Assembly (NCBI RefSeq): GCF_019100565.1
Contig: NZ_JAHRID010000006.1
Span: forward strand, 62,001 to 126,000
Direction of reading: 5' to 3'
Length of the DNA: 64,000 nt
Source: Arsukibacterium indicum
Lineage (GTDB): Bacteria; Pseudomonadota; Gammaproteobacteria; Enterobacterales; Alteromonadaceae
The translations under genes were made by a program, and so were the position numbers. This document shows positions 40,601 through 48,986 of the stretch, in pieces. Under the pieces are notes generated by a model that worked only from the letters and a program-made list of their open reading frames with translations, searched no databases and was not told where the DNA came from. The first letter of the stretch is position 1. Every line of letters starts with the position of its first letter.

Positions 40601-41842
40601 TTATTGATAATAGTTGTCAGGCAAATCGATCCGGGCTACCCCAGACTCAATAGCTGCTTCTGCTACTGCCCGGGCTACTCGTGGTAACAGCCTTGGATCC
40701 ATTGGCTTAGGTATAATATACGCTTTACCAAATTCCAGCTTATCAATGTCAGCAGCTTTTAGCACGTCAGCAGGCACCGGCTCTTTGGCTATGGCGCGAA
40801 TAGCATTAACTGCGGCAATTTTCATTTCATCATTAATAACACTGGCCCGCACATCAAGTGCACCGCGGAATATGAACGGAAAACACAGTACATTATTCAC
40901 CTGATTCGGGTAATCTGAGCGGCCGGTTGCCATAATCAGATCTTTGCGGGCTGCGTGCGCCAGCTCTGGTTTAATTTCCGGATCAGGATTGGAGCAGGCA
41001 AAAATTACCGGATTCGCTGCCATTAACTGCAGTGCTTCAGGCGGCAGTACATCGGGCCCCGAGACACCAACAAATACATCTGCGCCTTTTAACGCATCTT
41101 CCAGCGTTCGTTTATCAGTATTATTAGCAAAAAGTAATTTATATTGGTTCAGATCATCACGCCTGGTATGAATAACCCCTTTTGTGTCCAACATATAAAT
41201 ATGCTCGCGCTGCGCACCACATTTAATCAGCAACTCCATACAGGCGATAGCCGCAGCGCCAGCCCCCATACAGACAATGATCGCTTTGCTGATATCTTTA
41301 CCCTGAATTTCCAGCGCGTTCAGCATACCTGCAGCAGTAACAATAGCGGTACCATGCTGATCGTCATGAAACACCGGTATTTTACAGCGCTTAATCAACT
41401 CTTTTTCTATTTCAAAACATTCCGGTGCTTTAATATCTTCCAGATTAATACCACCAAAGGTATCAGCGATATTTGCCACTGTATTGATAAACTCTTCTGT
41501 GGTGCGGTGGCTGACTTCAATATCGATAGAGTCCAGATTAGCAAAACGTTTAAACAGCAACGCTTTGCCTTCCATTACAGGTTTTGACGCCATTGGTCCC
41601 AGATTACCTAAGCCAAGAATCGCCGTGCCATTGGTAATAACCGCCACCAGATTGCCTTTGGCAGTATATTTATAAACATTGTCGACGTCAGCGGCTATCT
41701 CCCGTACCGGCTCAGCTACGCCAGGGCTGTATGCCAGGGCTAAATCTTTCACTGTTTCTGCGGGTTTACTGATTTCAATACTAATTTTGCCCGGGGTCGG
41801 CTCTGCATGGTACCGCAGTGCCTGCTCTCTGAAATCTGACAT
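40601..41842 (-). CDS. NAD(P)-dependent malic enzyme, short form
   Basis: Oxidatively decarboxylates malate to pyruvate. The 413 residues cover the malic N- and NAD-binding domains only: AYSPGVAEPVREI, NGTAILGLGNLGPMASKPVMEGKALLFK, EDIKAPECFEIE and HDDQHGTAIVTAAGMLNAL. The phosphotransacetylase-like C-terminal domain of E. coli MaeB (about 340 further residues) is absent. The gene is convergent with the SDR and preceded by AGGA. Cofactor choice cannot be read with certainty. Confidence 0.93.
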   Translation of the reverse strand: MSDFREQALRYHAEPTPGKISIEISKPAETVKDLALAYSPGVAEPVREIAADVDNVYKYTAKGNLVAVITNGTAILGLGNLGPMASKPVMEGKALLFKRFANLDSIDIEVSHRTTEEFINTVANIADTFGGINLEDIKAPECFEIEKELIKRCKIPVFHDDQHGTAIVTAAGMLNALEIQGKDISKAIIVCMGAGAAAIACMELLIKCGAQREHIYMLDTKGVIHTRRDDLNQYKLLFANNTDKRTLEDALKGADVFVGVSGPDVLPPEALQLMAANPVIFACSNPDPEIKPELAHAARKDLIMATGRSDYPNQVNNVLCFPFIFRGALDVRASVINDEMKIAAVNAIRAIAKEPVPADVLKAADIDKLEFGKAYIIPKPMDPRLLPRVARAVAEAAIESGVARIDLPDNYYQ

Positions 41843-42410
41843 CTTGTTTTCCTGCGTTTAATGAGTGAGGGTAACTTCTGATTATTATTGTAGTGCGACG
41901 GCAACAGCATGATCTTACCAGCGCAACTGCACCTTACTGACCATACCACTTTAGTTTTATTACCAGGTGTTATAGCAACTTCAGATGCAATCGCCAAGCC
42001 TGAGACCTGGTCAGAATTACCTAAAAAAGGGATTTTCCACAATAATCCGGTTGATAATTGCCAGGCATGCTGCTTAAGATTGCGTTTAATGTGACTAACT
42101 ATCAGCAAATGTTGCCAGGTATTTCTGCTTAAAACCCCTGCATTTCAGGCGTATAGCCATCTAAAACCACTTTGCTCAACTGCATATTCAGCTAAATGCC
42201 GGAAATCAAACTATTTTTTTTAGTAATACTGACTATTTGGCTAAAAAACGACCAGGTATTTCTGTTTATTTCTGCCGGTTAAGCATGTCGCTAATACATT
42301 TGTTTACAGTTTGCTGTTCCTATTGTCTTGACCCTGCCGAGCGGGTGGTCGATCATTGCGATATAAATTTTTTGTAAACATTAATCTGTTATGCACCCGG
42401 GAGAAACATC
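41843..42410. other. 568-bp intergenic region without a gene
   Basis: Between divergent malic enzyme and Sel1 genes. I see no credible coding frame. It holds a 13-bp direct repeat CCAGGTATTTCTG (42115-42127 and 42252-42264) and an inverted pair TGTTTACA (42301) / TGTAAACA (42374), near a TATAAA at 42362. No family of RNA is recognised. Confidence 0.5.
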
Positions 42411-43316
42411 ATGCAGGTAACACGGATAGTCAGTGCCCTGGCACTGAGCCTAACACTGACACTGGCCGGAGTAGGTGCTCCGCCCGTTTTAGCGTCAACG
42501 GATAACAAGGTGTGCAGTGGCGAGCAGTGCGAGAATGAGATGCGCCGGCTAATCAAGCTGGCCCGTGCCGGCAGTGGTGACGCAGCAGCATTTGTAGCCA
42601 TGGCCTATGCCTCTGGCGATGGTCTGGAACAAGACCATAAAGAGGCAGCACGTTTTATTAAGCTGGGGGTAAGGCATCGCAACCCCATGGCAACCTATTT
42701 AATGTCAGACTGGCACCGGAATGGTTTTGTGCTGGAGCAGGATATTGAGCAGGCAGATAAACTGCTGGCCCAGGCTGTTAAAAGTGAGTATGCCCCTGCC
42801 ATGTACCAGCAGGCAGTGCTGTATTTGCAAACTGATGAAGAAGCCAAAGTAACCGAAGCCGTCAGCCTGCTGGAAAAAGCAGCAGAAAATAAACTGATGA
42901 ATGCAATGTTTTTGCTGGCTCGCTTAAAGCAAACCGGTACCGCCACCGAGCAGGATTTAGCCGGAGCTGGCGAGCTTTACAAAGCATTAACGCTGGCTCG
43001 GCACCCGCAAGCACGCGATTATCTGCAGCAGGTGATCACTGAACTGGCCGCAGATGAGCAGCAAACTGAGCTGATAGCCAAATTCAGAAGTGTTGATGAC
43101 ATTGAAGTGATTGAAGTACGTGGCCAGAAAGTAGAGGCCAATGTCATGCTGGATGGTCTGGTACGGCGGTTAAATGCCAGTGGCAAATATGATCGCCGCT
43201 CAATAGGCAGCCGGATCAGTGGGGTCAGCTGCGAGGATTCCGGTTCAGCCTGTGCGTCGATAAAGCCAGGCAAAGGCGCCAGCTCGCTGACTGAAGTTCT
43301 GACCGGCGTTAAGTAA
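42411..43316 (+). CDS. Secreted Sel1-repeat protein
   Basis: A 301-residue protein with a signal peptide (cleavage near VLAS, residue 29) and about four Sel1-like helical repeats between residues 45 and 190 (AAAFVAMAYASGDGLEQDHKEA, ATYLMSDWHRNGFVLEQDIEQA, AMYQQAVLYLQ, AMFLLARLKQTGTATEQDLAGA). The C-terminal part (IEVRGQKVEANVML... ) carries two cysteines likely to pair. Sel1 proteins mediate protein contacts in envelope and stress pathways; the role here is unknown. GGGAG precedes the ATG. Confidence 0.75.
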   Translation: MQVTRIVSALALSLTLTLAGVGAPPVLASTDNKVCSGEQCENEMRRLIKLARAGSGDAAAFVAMAYASGDGLEQDHKEAARFIKLGVRHRNPMATYLMSDWHRNGFVLEQDIEQADKLLAQAVKSEYAPAMYQQAVLYLQTDEEAKVTEAVSLLEKAAENKLMNAMFLLARLKQTGTATEQDLAGAGELYKALTLARHPQARDYLQQVITELAADEQQTELIAKFRSVDDIEVIEVRGQKVEANVMLDGLVRRLNASGKYDRRSIGSRISGVSCEDSGSACASIKPGKGASSLTEVLTGVK

Positions 43317-43331
43317 AGTTGAAACAGACAT

Positions 43332-43359
43332 AAAAAAAGCACCGTAAGGTGCTTTTTTT
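43332..43359. terminator. Bidirectional terminator of the Sel1 gene and rpmE
   Basis: Twelve-base stem A7GCACC/GGTGCT7 with GTAA loop. Poly-T follows the stem in both directions, so it can end both convergent transcripts. Confidence 0.9.
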
Positions 43360-43380
43360 ATGCGCGACTTACCTGGCAAA

Positions 43381-43593
43381 TTAACGATTGCCCAATACCG
43401 CGAAACGCTTTTTGAAGCGGTCAACCCGGCCGCCTACGTCTAATACTTTCTGCTTACCGGTATAGAACGGGTGGCAGCTTGAACATACGTCCAAGTGAAT
43501 ATCTTTACACAGTGCAGAATGGGTTTTGAAGCTGTTACCGCAAGTACAGGTTGCAGTAATTTCTTTATATTCTGGGTGAATACCTGGTTTCAT
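43381..43593 (-). CDS. rpmE: 50S ribosomal protein L31, zinc form
   Basis: A 70-residue ribosomal protein with the zinc ligands Cys16, Cys18, Cys37 and Cys40 ([20 protein letters not shown]). This is the C+ form, which stores zinc, as opposed to the zinc-free YkgM paralogue. A good ribosome-binding site (GAGG seven bases before ATG) is present. It is divergent from priA, the common gammaproteobacterial arrangement. Confidence 0.97.
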   Translation of the reverse strand: MKPGIHPEYKEITATCTCGNSFKTHSALCKDIHLDVCSSCHPFYTGKQKVLDVGGRVDRFKKRFAVLGNR

Positions 43594-43692
43594 GGGTTAC
43601 CTCGTTAGGCCGTATCGCTATCTGGTCATCATGTGCCAGACACCATACGTAATTACAGTTAATTAAGGGCGCGTAGCTTAATTGATAGCCAG

Positions 43693-43731
43693 CAAAGTTG
43701 CAACTATCCAACAGGCTTATTTGCAACTTTG
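43693..43731. repeat. Eleven-base inverted repeat between rpmE and priA
   Basis: CAAAGTTGCAA and TTGCAACTTTG, perfect over 11 bases with a 17-base loop, followed by TTTTA rightward. It lies about 65 bp before priA and 100 bp before rpmE. Whether it acts as an RNA hairpin or protein site is open. Confidence 0.55.
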
Positions 43732-43796
43732 TTTTACTTGGCAGCAGCCAGAGGGCACCTTACACTATGCACTATCTAACCTGAAGGACGTTAACC

Positions 43797-45971
43797 TTGT
43801 CAGTTATCCGCGTTGCTCTGCCGCTGCCATTGCGCCAACACTTTGATTATTTGCTCAGCAGTGGCCAGCAGATCCAGATTGGCTGCAGAGTGCGGGTTCC
43901 TTTTGGCAAACGCGAATTAATTGGCGTGGCCTGGCAACTTGATCCGCCGGACCATTACCCTATTCCTCAGCTAAAACCAGTGATCAGCGTTATCGACGCC
44001 GATCCAGTGCTAGACGAAAACCTGCGACAGTTACTGACATTCGCCGCCGAGTATTATCATCATCCGCTGGGCGAAGTGCTCACTGCAGCACTACCCGCCT
44101 TGTTGCGTGAAGGCAAAGATCTCGCAGACTACCAGCAATATGCGTGGCAACTAACTACGGCAGGCACTAGCGCCACCGCAGCGGATTTTAAACGTTCGGC
44201 CCGGCAACTCGCCCTCTGGCAGGCCCTGCAGCAAGGGCCGGTTGCTGCCGCAGAGCTGTACGGCAGTCATCCGCAGACGGCTATAAAGCAACTCGAAGCA
44301 AAAGGCTTGATAGAAAAGGATGTCTTGCCACTTGCGCCCTTCAGCGAGCGTGGCCTTAAACAGCCAGCACTGCAACTGACTGCCGATCAGGCCTTGGCAG
44401 TAACCGCAATTAATCATGCTGCCGGCCGTTTTCAGAGTCTGCTGCTTGAAGGGGTAACCGGCTCAGGTAAAACCGAAGTTTACCTGCAGGCCATTGCTCC
44501 ATTGCTTGATGCCGGCAGGCAAGTATTGGTGATCGTACCTGAAATTGGCTTGACACCGCAGACTCTCTCCCGCTTTCAAAGCCGTTTTCAGGCTCCGGTA
44601 CTGTGCTGGCACTCCAATCTGACAAATACAGAACGTTTGCATTGCTGGCAGCATACCCACGCTGGCAGTGCCGCTATTGTCATTGGTACCCGCTCTGCGT
44701 TATTTCTGCCATTTGCCAGTCTCGGCTTAATTATTATTGATGAGGAACACGATCAGTCGCTGAAGCAGCAGGATGGTTTTCGTTACCACGCCCGGGATCT
44801 GGCCATAAAACGGGCAGCAATAGAGCAATGCCCGATTTTACTGGGTTCAGCCACGCCTTCACTGGAAAGCCTTTACAACTGCCAGCAACAACGCTTTGTT
44901 CATCTTAGCCTGCACAACCGGGCAGCTGGCCAGGCTATGCCCCGTTATCAGCTGGTGGATTTAAAACAGCAGGTACTGCAGTTTGGCTTAGCCAGCCAAA
45001 CCCTGCAATACATTAAGCAGCAGCTGCAGCAGGGCATGCAGGTGATGTTATTTTTAAACCGGCGCGGTTTTGCACCAGCCCTTAGCTGCCAGGAATGTGG
45101 CTGGCTGACCGAGTGCCACCGCTGCAGCGCATTTACCACCTACCATAAACAAAGCCGGCAGCTGGTATGTCATCATTGCGGCGCCATAAAAGCTGTACCG
45201 CGCCAATGCGGACAATGCGGCAGCGCCCGGTTGGCCCCTGTAGGCCAGGGTACCGAGCAGCTGGAAGAAAATTTACAGCAGTTGTTTCCTGATATTGCAA
45301 TAACCCGGCTGGATCGTGACACCACCCGCCGCAAAGGTGCACTGGCCAGCGCGCTTGACAGCATCAACCAAAGCGGGCCACGGCTTATTCTTGGTACTCA
45401 GATGCTGGCTAAAGGTCACCACTTTCCGTTTGTTACGCTGGTAGTGATTGTTGATGTTGACGGGGCACTTTACAGCAGTGATTTCAGAGCTCCGGAACAA
45501 CTGGGGCAGCTGCTTACCCAGGTTGCAGGCCGGGCCGGCCGGGGCAGTAACCCCGGCACCGTTTTACTGCAAACGCATTACCCCGAACATGTGTTATTGC
45601 AGGACATTATTCATAATGGTTACGCGTCTTTTGCCCGCAGTGCCCTGCTGGAGCGTCAACACACCCGATTGCCACCCTATCAGCATCTGGCGCTGTTCCG
45701 GGCAGAAGCACTGCAAAGCGCACATTGTCAGCAATGGCTGACTGAGCTGGCAGACCTTGCGAAAACGCTGCCCGGGTTGGAGCTTTTAGGCCCACTAAGC
45801 TGCCCGATGGAAAAACGCGCCGGCAAATATCGCTGGCAGCTTCAGTTGTACAGCAATCAGCGACCCTTGCTGCATCAGGCACTGAATACGCTGCTTATTG
45901 CATTGCAAAGTTGGCCACTTAGCCGCCAGCTAAAGTGGCAACTGGATGTTGATCCGATCGATCTTAGCTAA
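43797..45971 (+). CDS. priA: Primosomal helicase PriA
   Basis: Restarts collapsed replication forks by binding D-loops and loading DnaB. The 724 residues have the N-terminal 3'-binding domain (VALPLPLRQHFDYLL), Walker A GVTGSGKTE, Walker B IIDEEHDQS, the zinc region (CQECGWLTECHRCSAF, CHHCGA, CGQCG) and helicase motifs (TQMLAKGHHFP, QVAGRAGR). The start is a TTG at 43797 with AAGGA eight bases upstream; it gives the same N-terminus as other PriA proteins. A rare start codon fits low expression. Confidence 0.96.
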   Translation: MSVIRVALPLPLRQHFDYLLSSGQQIQIGCRVRVPFGKRELIGVAWQLDPPDHYPIPQLKPVISVIDADPVLDENLRQLLTFAAEYYHHPLGEVLTAALPALLREGKDLADYQQYAWQLTTAGTSATAADFKRSARQLALWQALQQGPVAAAELYGSHPQTAIKQLEAKGLIEKDVLPLAPFSERGLKQPALQLTADQALAVTAINHAAGRFQSLLLEGVTGSGKTEVYLQAIAPLLDAGRQVLVIVPEIGLTPQTLSRFQSRFQAPVLCWHSNLTNTERLHCWQHTHAGSAAIVIGTRSALFLPFASLGLIIIDEEHDQSLKQQDGFRYHARDLAIKRAAIEQCPILLGSATPSLESLYNCQQQRFVHLSLHNRAAGQAMPRYQLVDLKQQVLQFGLASQTLQYIKQQLQQGMQVMLFLNRRGFAPALSCQECGWLTECHRCSAFTTYHKQSRQLVCHHCGAIKAVPRQCGQCGSARLAPVGQGTEQLEENLQQLFPDIAITRLDRDTTRRKGALASALDSINQSGPRLILGTQMLAKGHHFPFVTLVVIVDVDGALYSSDFRAPEQLGQLLTQVAGRAGRGSNPGTVLLQTHYPEHVLLQDIIHNGYASFARSALLERQHTRLPPYQHLALFRAEALQSAHCQQWLTELADLAKTLPGLELLGPLSCPMEKRAGKYRWQLQLYSNQRPLLHQALNTLLIALQSWPLSRQLKWQLDVDPIDLS

Positions 45972-46058
45972 CCGCTTCGGCCCTGCTTATTTCTTTTTCA
46001 GACTAAGCAGGTAGAATAGCGCCAGTGAATTCTTAAGCCAGGTTGTTAAGCTGTCGAT

Positions 46059-46649
46059 ATGCCGCAAAAAGATTACGTAAAAACTGCCCGCCCCAAGCCC
46101 AGAGCAAAACCCGGAGCCGCTAAAGCACGCAGGGGAAACAACAGAGCGGCTACGCGGAGTAGCCGGCCCTGGTTACTGATAACGGTAACAGCAATGCTAC
46201 TGGGCGGTTTTGCCTGGTTTCTATGGTATTTAAAGCAGCAACCAGCAGATACTGTCTCTACCACCCCCGCAGTACGCCAAAATACCCAGCAGGCCGACAA
46301 ATCAGGCGCTGATGACTTACCAGCCAAACCGGTTGCTGAGCCCTACCAGTATATAAAAGAGCTGGAAAACAAAGAAGTACAGGTAGAAGTAGACACAACC
46401 GGGCGCGAACCACAGGGACCATTTCAGATGCAGTGCGGCTCGTTCAGGCAAGCTGATCAGGCTGAAGCCATGCGGGCCCAAATCGCTTTTGCCGGGTTTG
46501 CCTCAGCTGTCAGGCGCACCGAGGGCAGCAATGGTGTCTGGTACAGGGTAGTGTTGGGTCCTTACGATTCGAAGCGACAAGCAACAGCAGACCGTAACCG
46601 CTTGCAGCAACAAAATATCAATGGCTGCCGGATCTGGAACTGGACTTGA
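46059..46649 (+). CDS. ftsN: Cell division protein FtsN
   Basis: Activates septal peptidoglycan synthesis. The 196 residues have a cytoplasmic basic start (MPQKDYVKTARPK), one membrane helix (about 46-64), a short linker with QYIKELENKEVQVE (similar to the essential E region), and a C-terminal SPOR domain (FQMQCGSFRQADQAEAMRAQIAFAG, VVLGPYDSKRQA). It is much shorter than the 319-residue E. coli FtsN because the long glutamine-rich linker is missing. It lies 87 bp after priA and directly before hslV, as in E. coli order ftsN-hslVU. Confidence 0.88.
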   Translation: MPQKDYVKTARPKPRAKPGAAKARRGNNRAATRSSRPWLLITVTAMLLGGFAWFLWYLKQQPADTVSTTPAVRQNTQQADKSGADDLPAKPVAEPYQYIKELENKEVQVEVDTTGREPQGPFQMQCGSFRQADQAEAMRAQIAFAGFASAVRRTEGSNGVWYRVVLGPYDSKRQATADRNRLQQQNINGCRIWNWT

Positions 46650-46673
46650 AAAGCAGCAGCACCAGCCACACTT
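46645..46673 (+). promoter_or_regulatory. Candidate heat-shock (sigma-32) promoter of hslVU
   Basis: A perfect sigma-32 -35 CTTGAA overlaps the ftsN stop codon. Fifteen bases further is CCACACTT, five of seven fixed positions of CCCCATnT. This would start transcription some 30 bases before the hslV ATG. E. coli hslVU has a sigma-32 promoter in the same place. Confidence 0.45.
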
Positions 46674-46708
46674 AAGCCCTAGGTTCATTCGCCATAGGGC
46701 AAAAATTC

Positions 46709-47227
46709 ATGACAACTATAGTTTCTGTACGTCGCGATGGCCATGTTGCCATTGGCGGCGATGGCCAGGTGTCACTGGGCAATACCGTAATGAAAGGTAA
46801 CGCCCGTAAGGTACGCCGGCTTTACAATAACAAAGTACTGGCCGGCTTTGCCGGTGGTACCGCCGATGCATTTACACTATTTGAACGCTTTGAAGCGAAA
46901 CTGGAGCTGCATCAGGGGCATTTAATGCGCGCAGCGGTAGAACTTGCCAAAGACTGGCGTACCGATAGGATGCTGCGCAAACTTGAGGCTCTGTTGGCTG
47001 TCGCTGACGCCACCTGCTCACTGATCATTACCGGTAACGGTGATGTTATTCAACCGGAGCAGGATTTAATCGCCATTGGCAGTGGCGGCCCTTTTGCCCA
47101 GGCTGCCGCGACCGCGCTGTTGCAAAACACTGAGCTCAGTGCCCGGGATATTGTTGAAAAAAGCTTAACAATAGCGGGTGATATCTGTGTTTACACCAAC
47201 CAGCAACACACCATTGAACAACTTTAA
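46709..47227 (+). CDS. hslV: ATP-dependent protease HslV, peptidase subunit
   Basis: Proteasome-like peptidase that forms a double hexamer and works with HslU. 172 residues; after removal of Met the N-terminal Thr ([10 protein letters not shown]) is the nucleophile. The blocks [21 protein letters not shown] and [17 protein letters not shown] are diagnostic. The start codon must be this one because the Thr must be at position two. hslU follows by 11 bases. Confidence 0.97.
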   Translation: MTTIVSVRRDGHVAIGGDGQVSLGNTVMKGNARKVRRLYNNKVLAGFAGGTADAFTLFERFEAKLELHQGHLMRAAVELAKDWRTDRMLRKLEALLAVADATCSLIITGNGDVIQPEQDLIAIGSGGPFAQAAATALLQNTELSARDIVEKSLTIAGDICVYTNQQHTIEQL

Positions 47228-47238
47228 GCAGGTTAATT

Positions 47239-48573
47239 ATGTCTGATATGACACCCAGAGAAATTGTCCACGAGTTGGACCGGCATATTATTGGCCAGAG
47301 CAAAGCCAAACGCGCAGTCGCAATTGCCCTGCGCAACCGCTGGCGCCGGATGCAGCTGGAAACAGGCCTGCGAGCCGAAGTGACCCCGAAAAATATTCTG
47401 ATGATTGGTCCCACCGGGGTCGGTAAAACGGAAATTGCCAGGCGCCTGGCGAAACTGGCCAATGCCCCTTTTATAAAAGTTGAAGCGACCAAATTCACTG
47501 AAGTCGGTTATGTTGGTAAAGAAGTCGAAAGTATTATTCGGGATCTGACCGACAGTGCAGTAAAAATGCTGCGCGAACAGGCGATCGCCAAGAACCGCTT
47601 TCGGGCCGAGGAAGCCGCGGAAGAGCGGATATTAGATGCGTTACTACCCAAAGCCCGGGACAACTGGGCCGACGCTGATAATCAGCCAGCCACTGATACC
47701 AACACCCGACAGATATTCCGCAAAAAATTGCGTGAAGGGCAGCTTGATGACAAAGAAATTGAGCTTGAACTGGCCCAAACCCCGGTTGGTGTTGAAATTA
47801 TGGCCCCCCCTGGCATGGAGGAGATGACTTCACAGTTACAAAGTATGTTCCAGAGCCTGGGCAGTGATAAAAAGAAAAAACGTAAACTGAAAATAAAAGA
47901 TGCATTGAAGCAACTGATTGAAGAAGAAGCGGCCAAGCTGGTAAATCCGGAGGAGCTTAAAGCCGAAGCGCTGGAAGCCGTGGAACAAAACGGTATTGTT
48001 TTTCTGGATGAGATTGACAAAATTTGCAAACGCGGTGAAACCAGTGGCCCCGACGTGTCGCGCGAAGGCGTGCAACGCGATTTGCTGCCATTGATTGAAG
48101 GCTGCACCGTCAATACCAAACATGGCATGGTAAAAACCGACCATATTTTGTTTATTGCATCTGGTGCATTTCAGATGAGTAAACCGTCTGATTTAGTTCC
48201 CGAGTTGCAGGGCCGCCTGCCCATCCGGGTAGAGCTGGAAGCCCTGACCGCTGCCGATTTTGAACGCATTCTAACAGAGCCTAAAGCATCATTAACTGAA
48301 CAATCTATTGCGATGCTGGCAACTGAAGGGGTAAAAATCAGTTTCAGTGACGACGGCATTAAACGGATTGCTGCGGCAGCCTTTCAGGTAAATGAAACCA
48401 CAGAAAACATCGGGGCCCGCCGTCTGTATACCGTGATGGAGCGCTTGCTGGAAGAAATATCCTATGATGCGGCTGACCACGCTGGTGAGCATATCGAGAT
48501 TACTGCCGATTACGTTGAGCAGCATCTGGGCGCGTTAGTGCAGGATGAAGATTTAAGCCGGTTTATTCTTTAA
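47239..48573 (+). CDS. hslU: HslU, ATPase subunit of HslUV protease
   Basis: Unfolds substrates and feeds them to HslV. A 444-residue AAA+ protein with [17 protein letters not shown] at the start, Walker [10 protein letters not shown], the pore-loop motif GYVG ([12 protein letters not shown]), the I-domain insert (about 110-240) and Walker B VFLDEIDK. The C-terminus ends SRFIL, typical of the tail that docks into HslV. A good ribosome-binding site (CAGG) precedes the ATG. Confidence 0.97.
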   Translation: MSDMTPREIVHELDRHIIGQSKAKRAVAIALRNRWRRMQLETGLRAEVTPKNILMIGPTGVGKTEIARRLAKLANAPFIKVEATKFTEVGYVGKEVESIIRDLTDSAVKMLREQAIAKNRFRAEEAAEERILDALLPKARDNWADADNQPATDTNTRQIFRKKLREGQLDDKEIELELAQTPVGVEIMAPPGMEEMTSQLQSMFQSLGSDKKKKRKLKIKDALKQLIEEEAAKLVNPEELKAEALEAVEQNGIVFLDEIDKICKRGETSGPDVSREGVQRDLLPLIEGCTVNTKHGMVKTDHILFIASGAFQMSKPSDLVPELQGRLPIRVELEALTAADFERILTEPKASLTEQSIAMLATEGVKISFSDDGIKRIAAAAFQVNETTENIGARRLYTVMERLLEEISYDAADHAGEHIEITADYVEQHLGALVQDEDLSRFIL

Positions 48574-48591
48574 CGAAGGTTTCTGCAAGCA

Positions 48592-48960
48592 ATGACATTA
48601 CGCACCTTGCACTATCACCGGCAACGTCGCTTGCTGGATTTAGTATTCACTGACGGTACGCTAAAGGTGCTGTCAGCCGAATTTTTGCGGGTGCATTCGC
48701 CATCTGCCGAAGTACGTGGTCACGGCAAGCCTAAACTGGTGGCGAATAAACGAGATGTTGCTATCAGCATAATTAACCCCGTCGGCCACTACGGGGTTAA
48801 ACTGATATTTGACGATGGTCATAACACCGGCCTGTACCACTTTCGCTATTTGTGTCAGTTGGCAGACGAACAGGAGGTGCTATGGCAGCGCTACCTGGCC
48901 CGGCTTAAAGCAGCCAATGCCAGCCGCGAAAGCCTGATCAATATACGCCCGCTCGGCTAA
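48592..48960 (+). CDS. DUF971 protein (gamma-butyrobetaine hydroxylase-like N-terminal domain)
   Basis: A 122-residue soluble protein formed by one DUF971/GBBH-like N-terminal domain, with the family blocks FTDGTLKVLSAEFLRVHSPSAEVRGHG and FDDGHNTGLYHFRYLCQL. In several proteins this domain is linked to iron-sulphur or dioxygenase functions, but for the free-standing form I know no proven role. It follows hslU by 18 bases, a location common in proteobacteria, so it is likely part of the hslVU transcript. Confidence 0.85.
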   Translation: MTLRTLHYHRQRRLLDLVFTDGTLKVLSAEFLRVHSPSAEVRGHGKPKLVANKRDVAISIINPVGHYGVKLIFDDGHNTGLYHFRYLCQLADEQEVLWQRYLARLKAANASRESLINIRPLG

Positions 48961-48986
48961 CTTGCCTTTGGTTAACTGACACCTTG

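Noticed and set aside
41749..42108. Leftward frame running from the intergenic region into the malic enzyme gene
   Set aside because: Most of it lies in another frame of the malic enzyme start and the rest has no coding character.
46671..46697. Second sigma-32-like pair CTTAAG/CGCCATAG before hslV
   Set aside because: It would start transcription about five bases before the ATG, leaving no leader; the pair overlapping the ftsN stop fits better.
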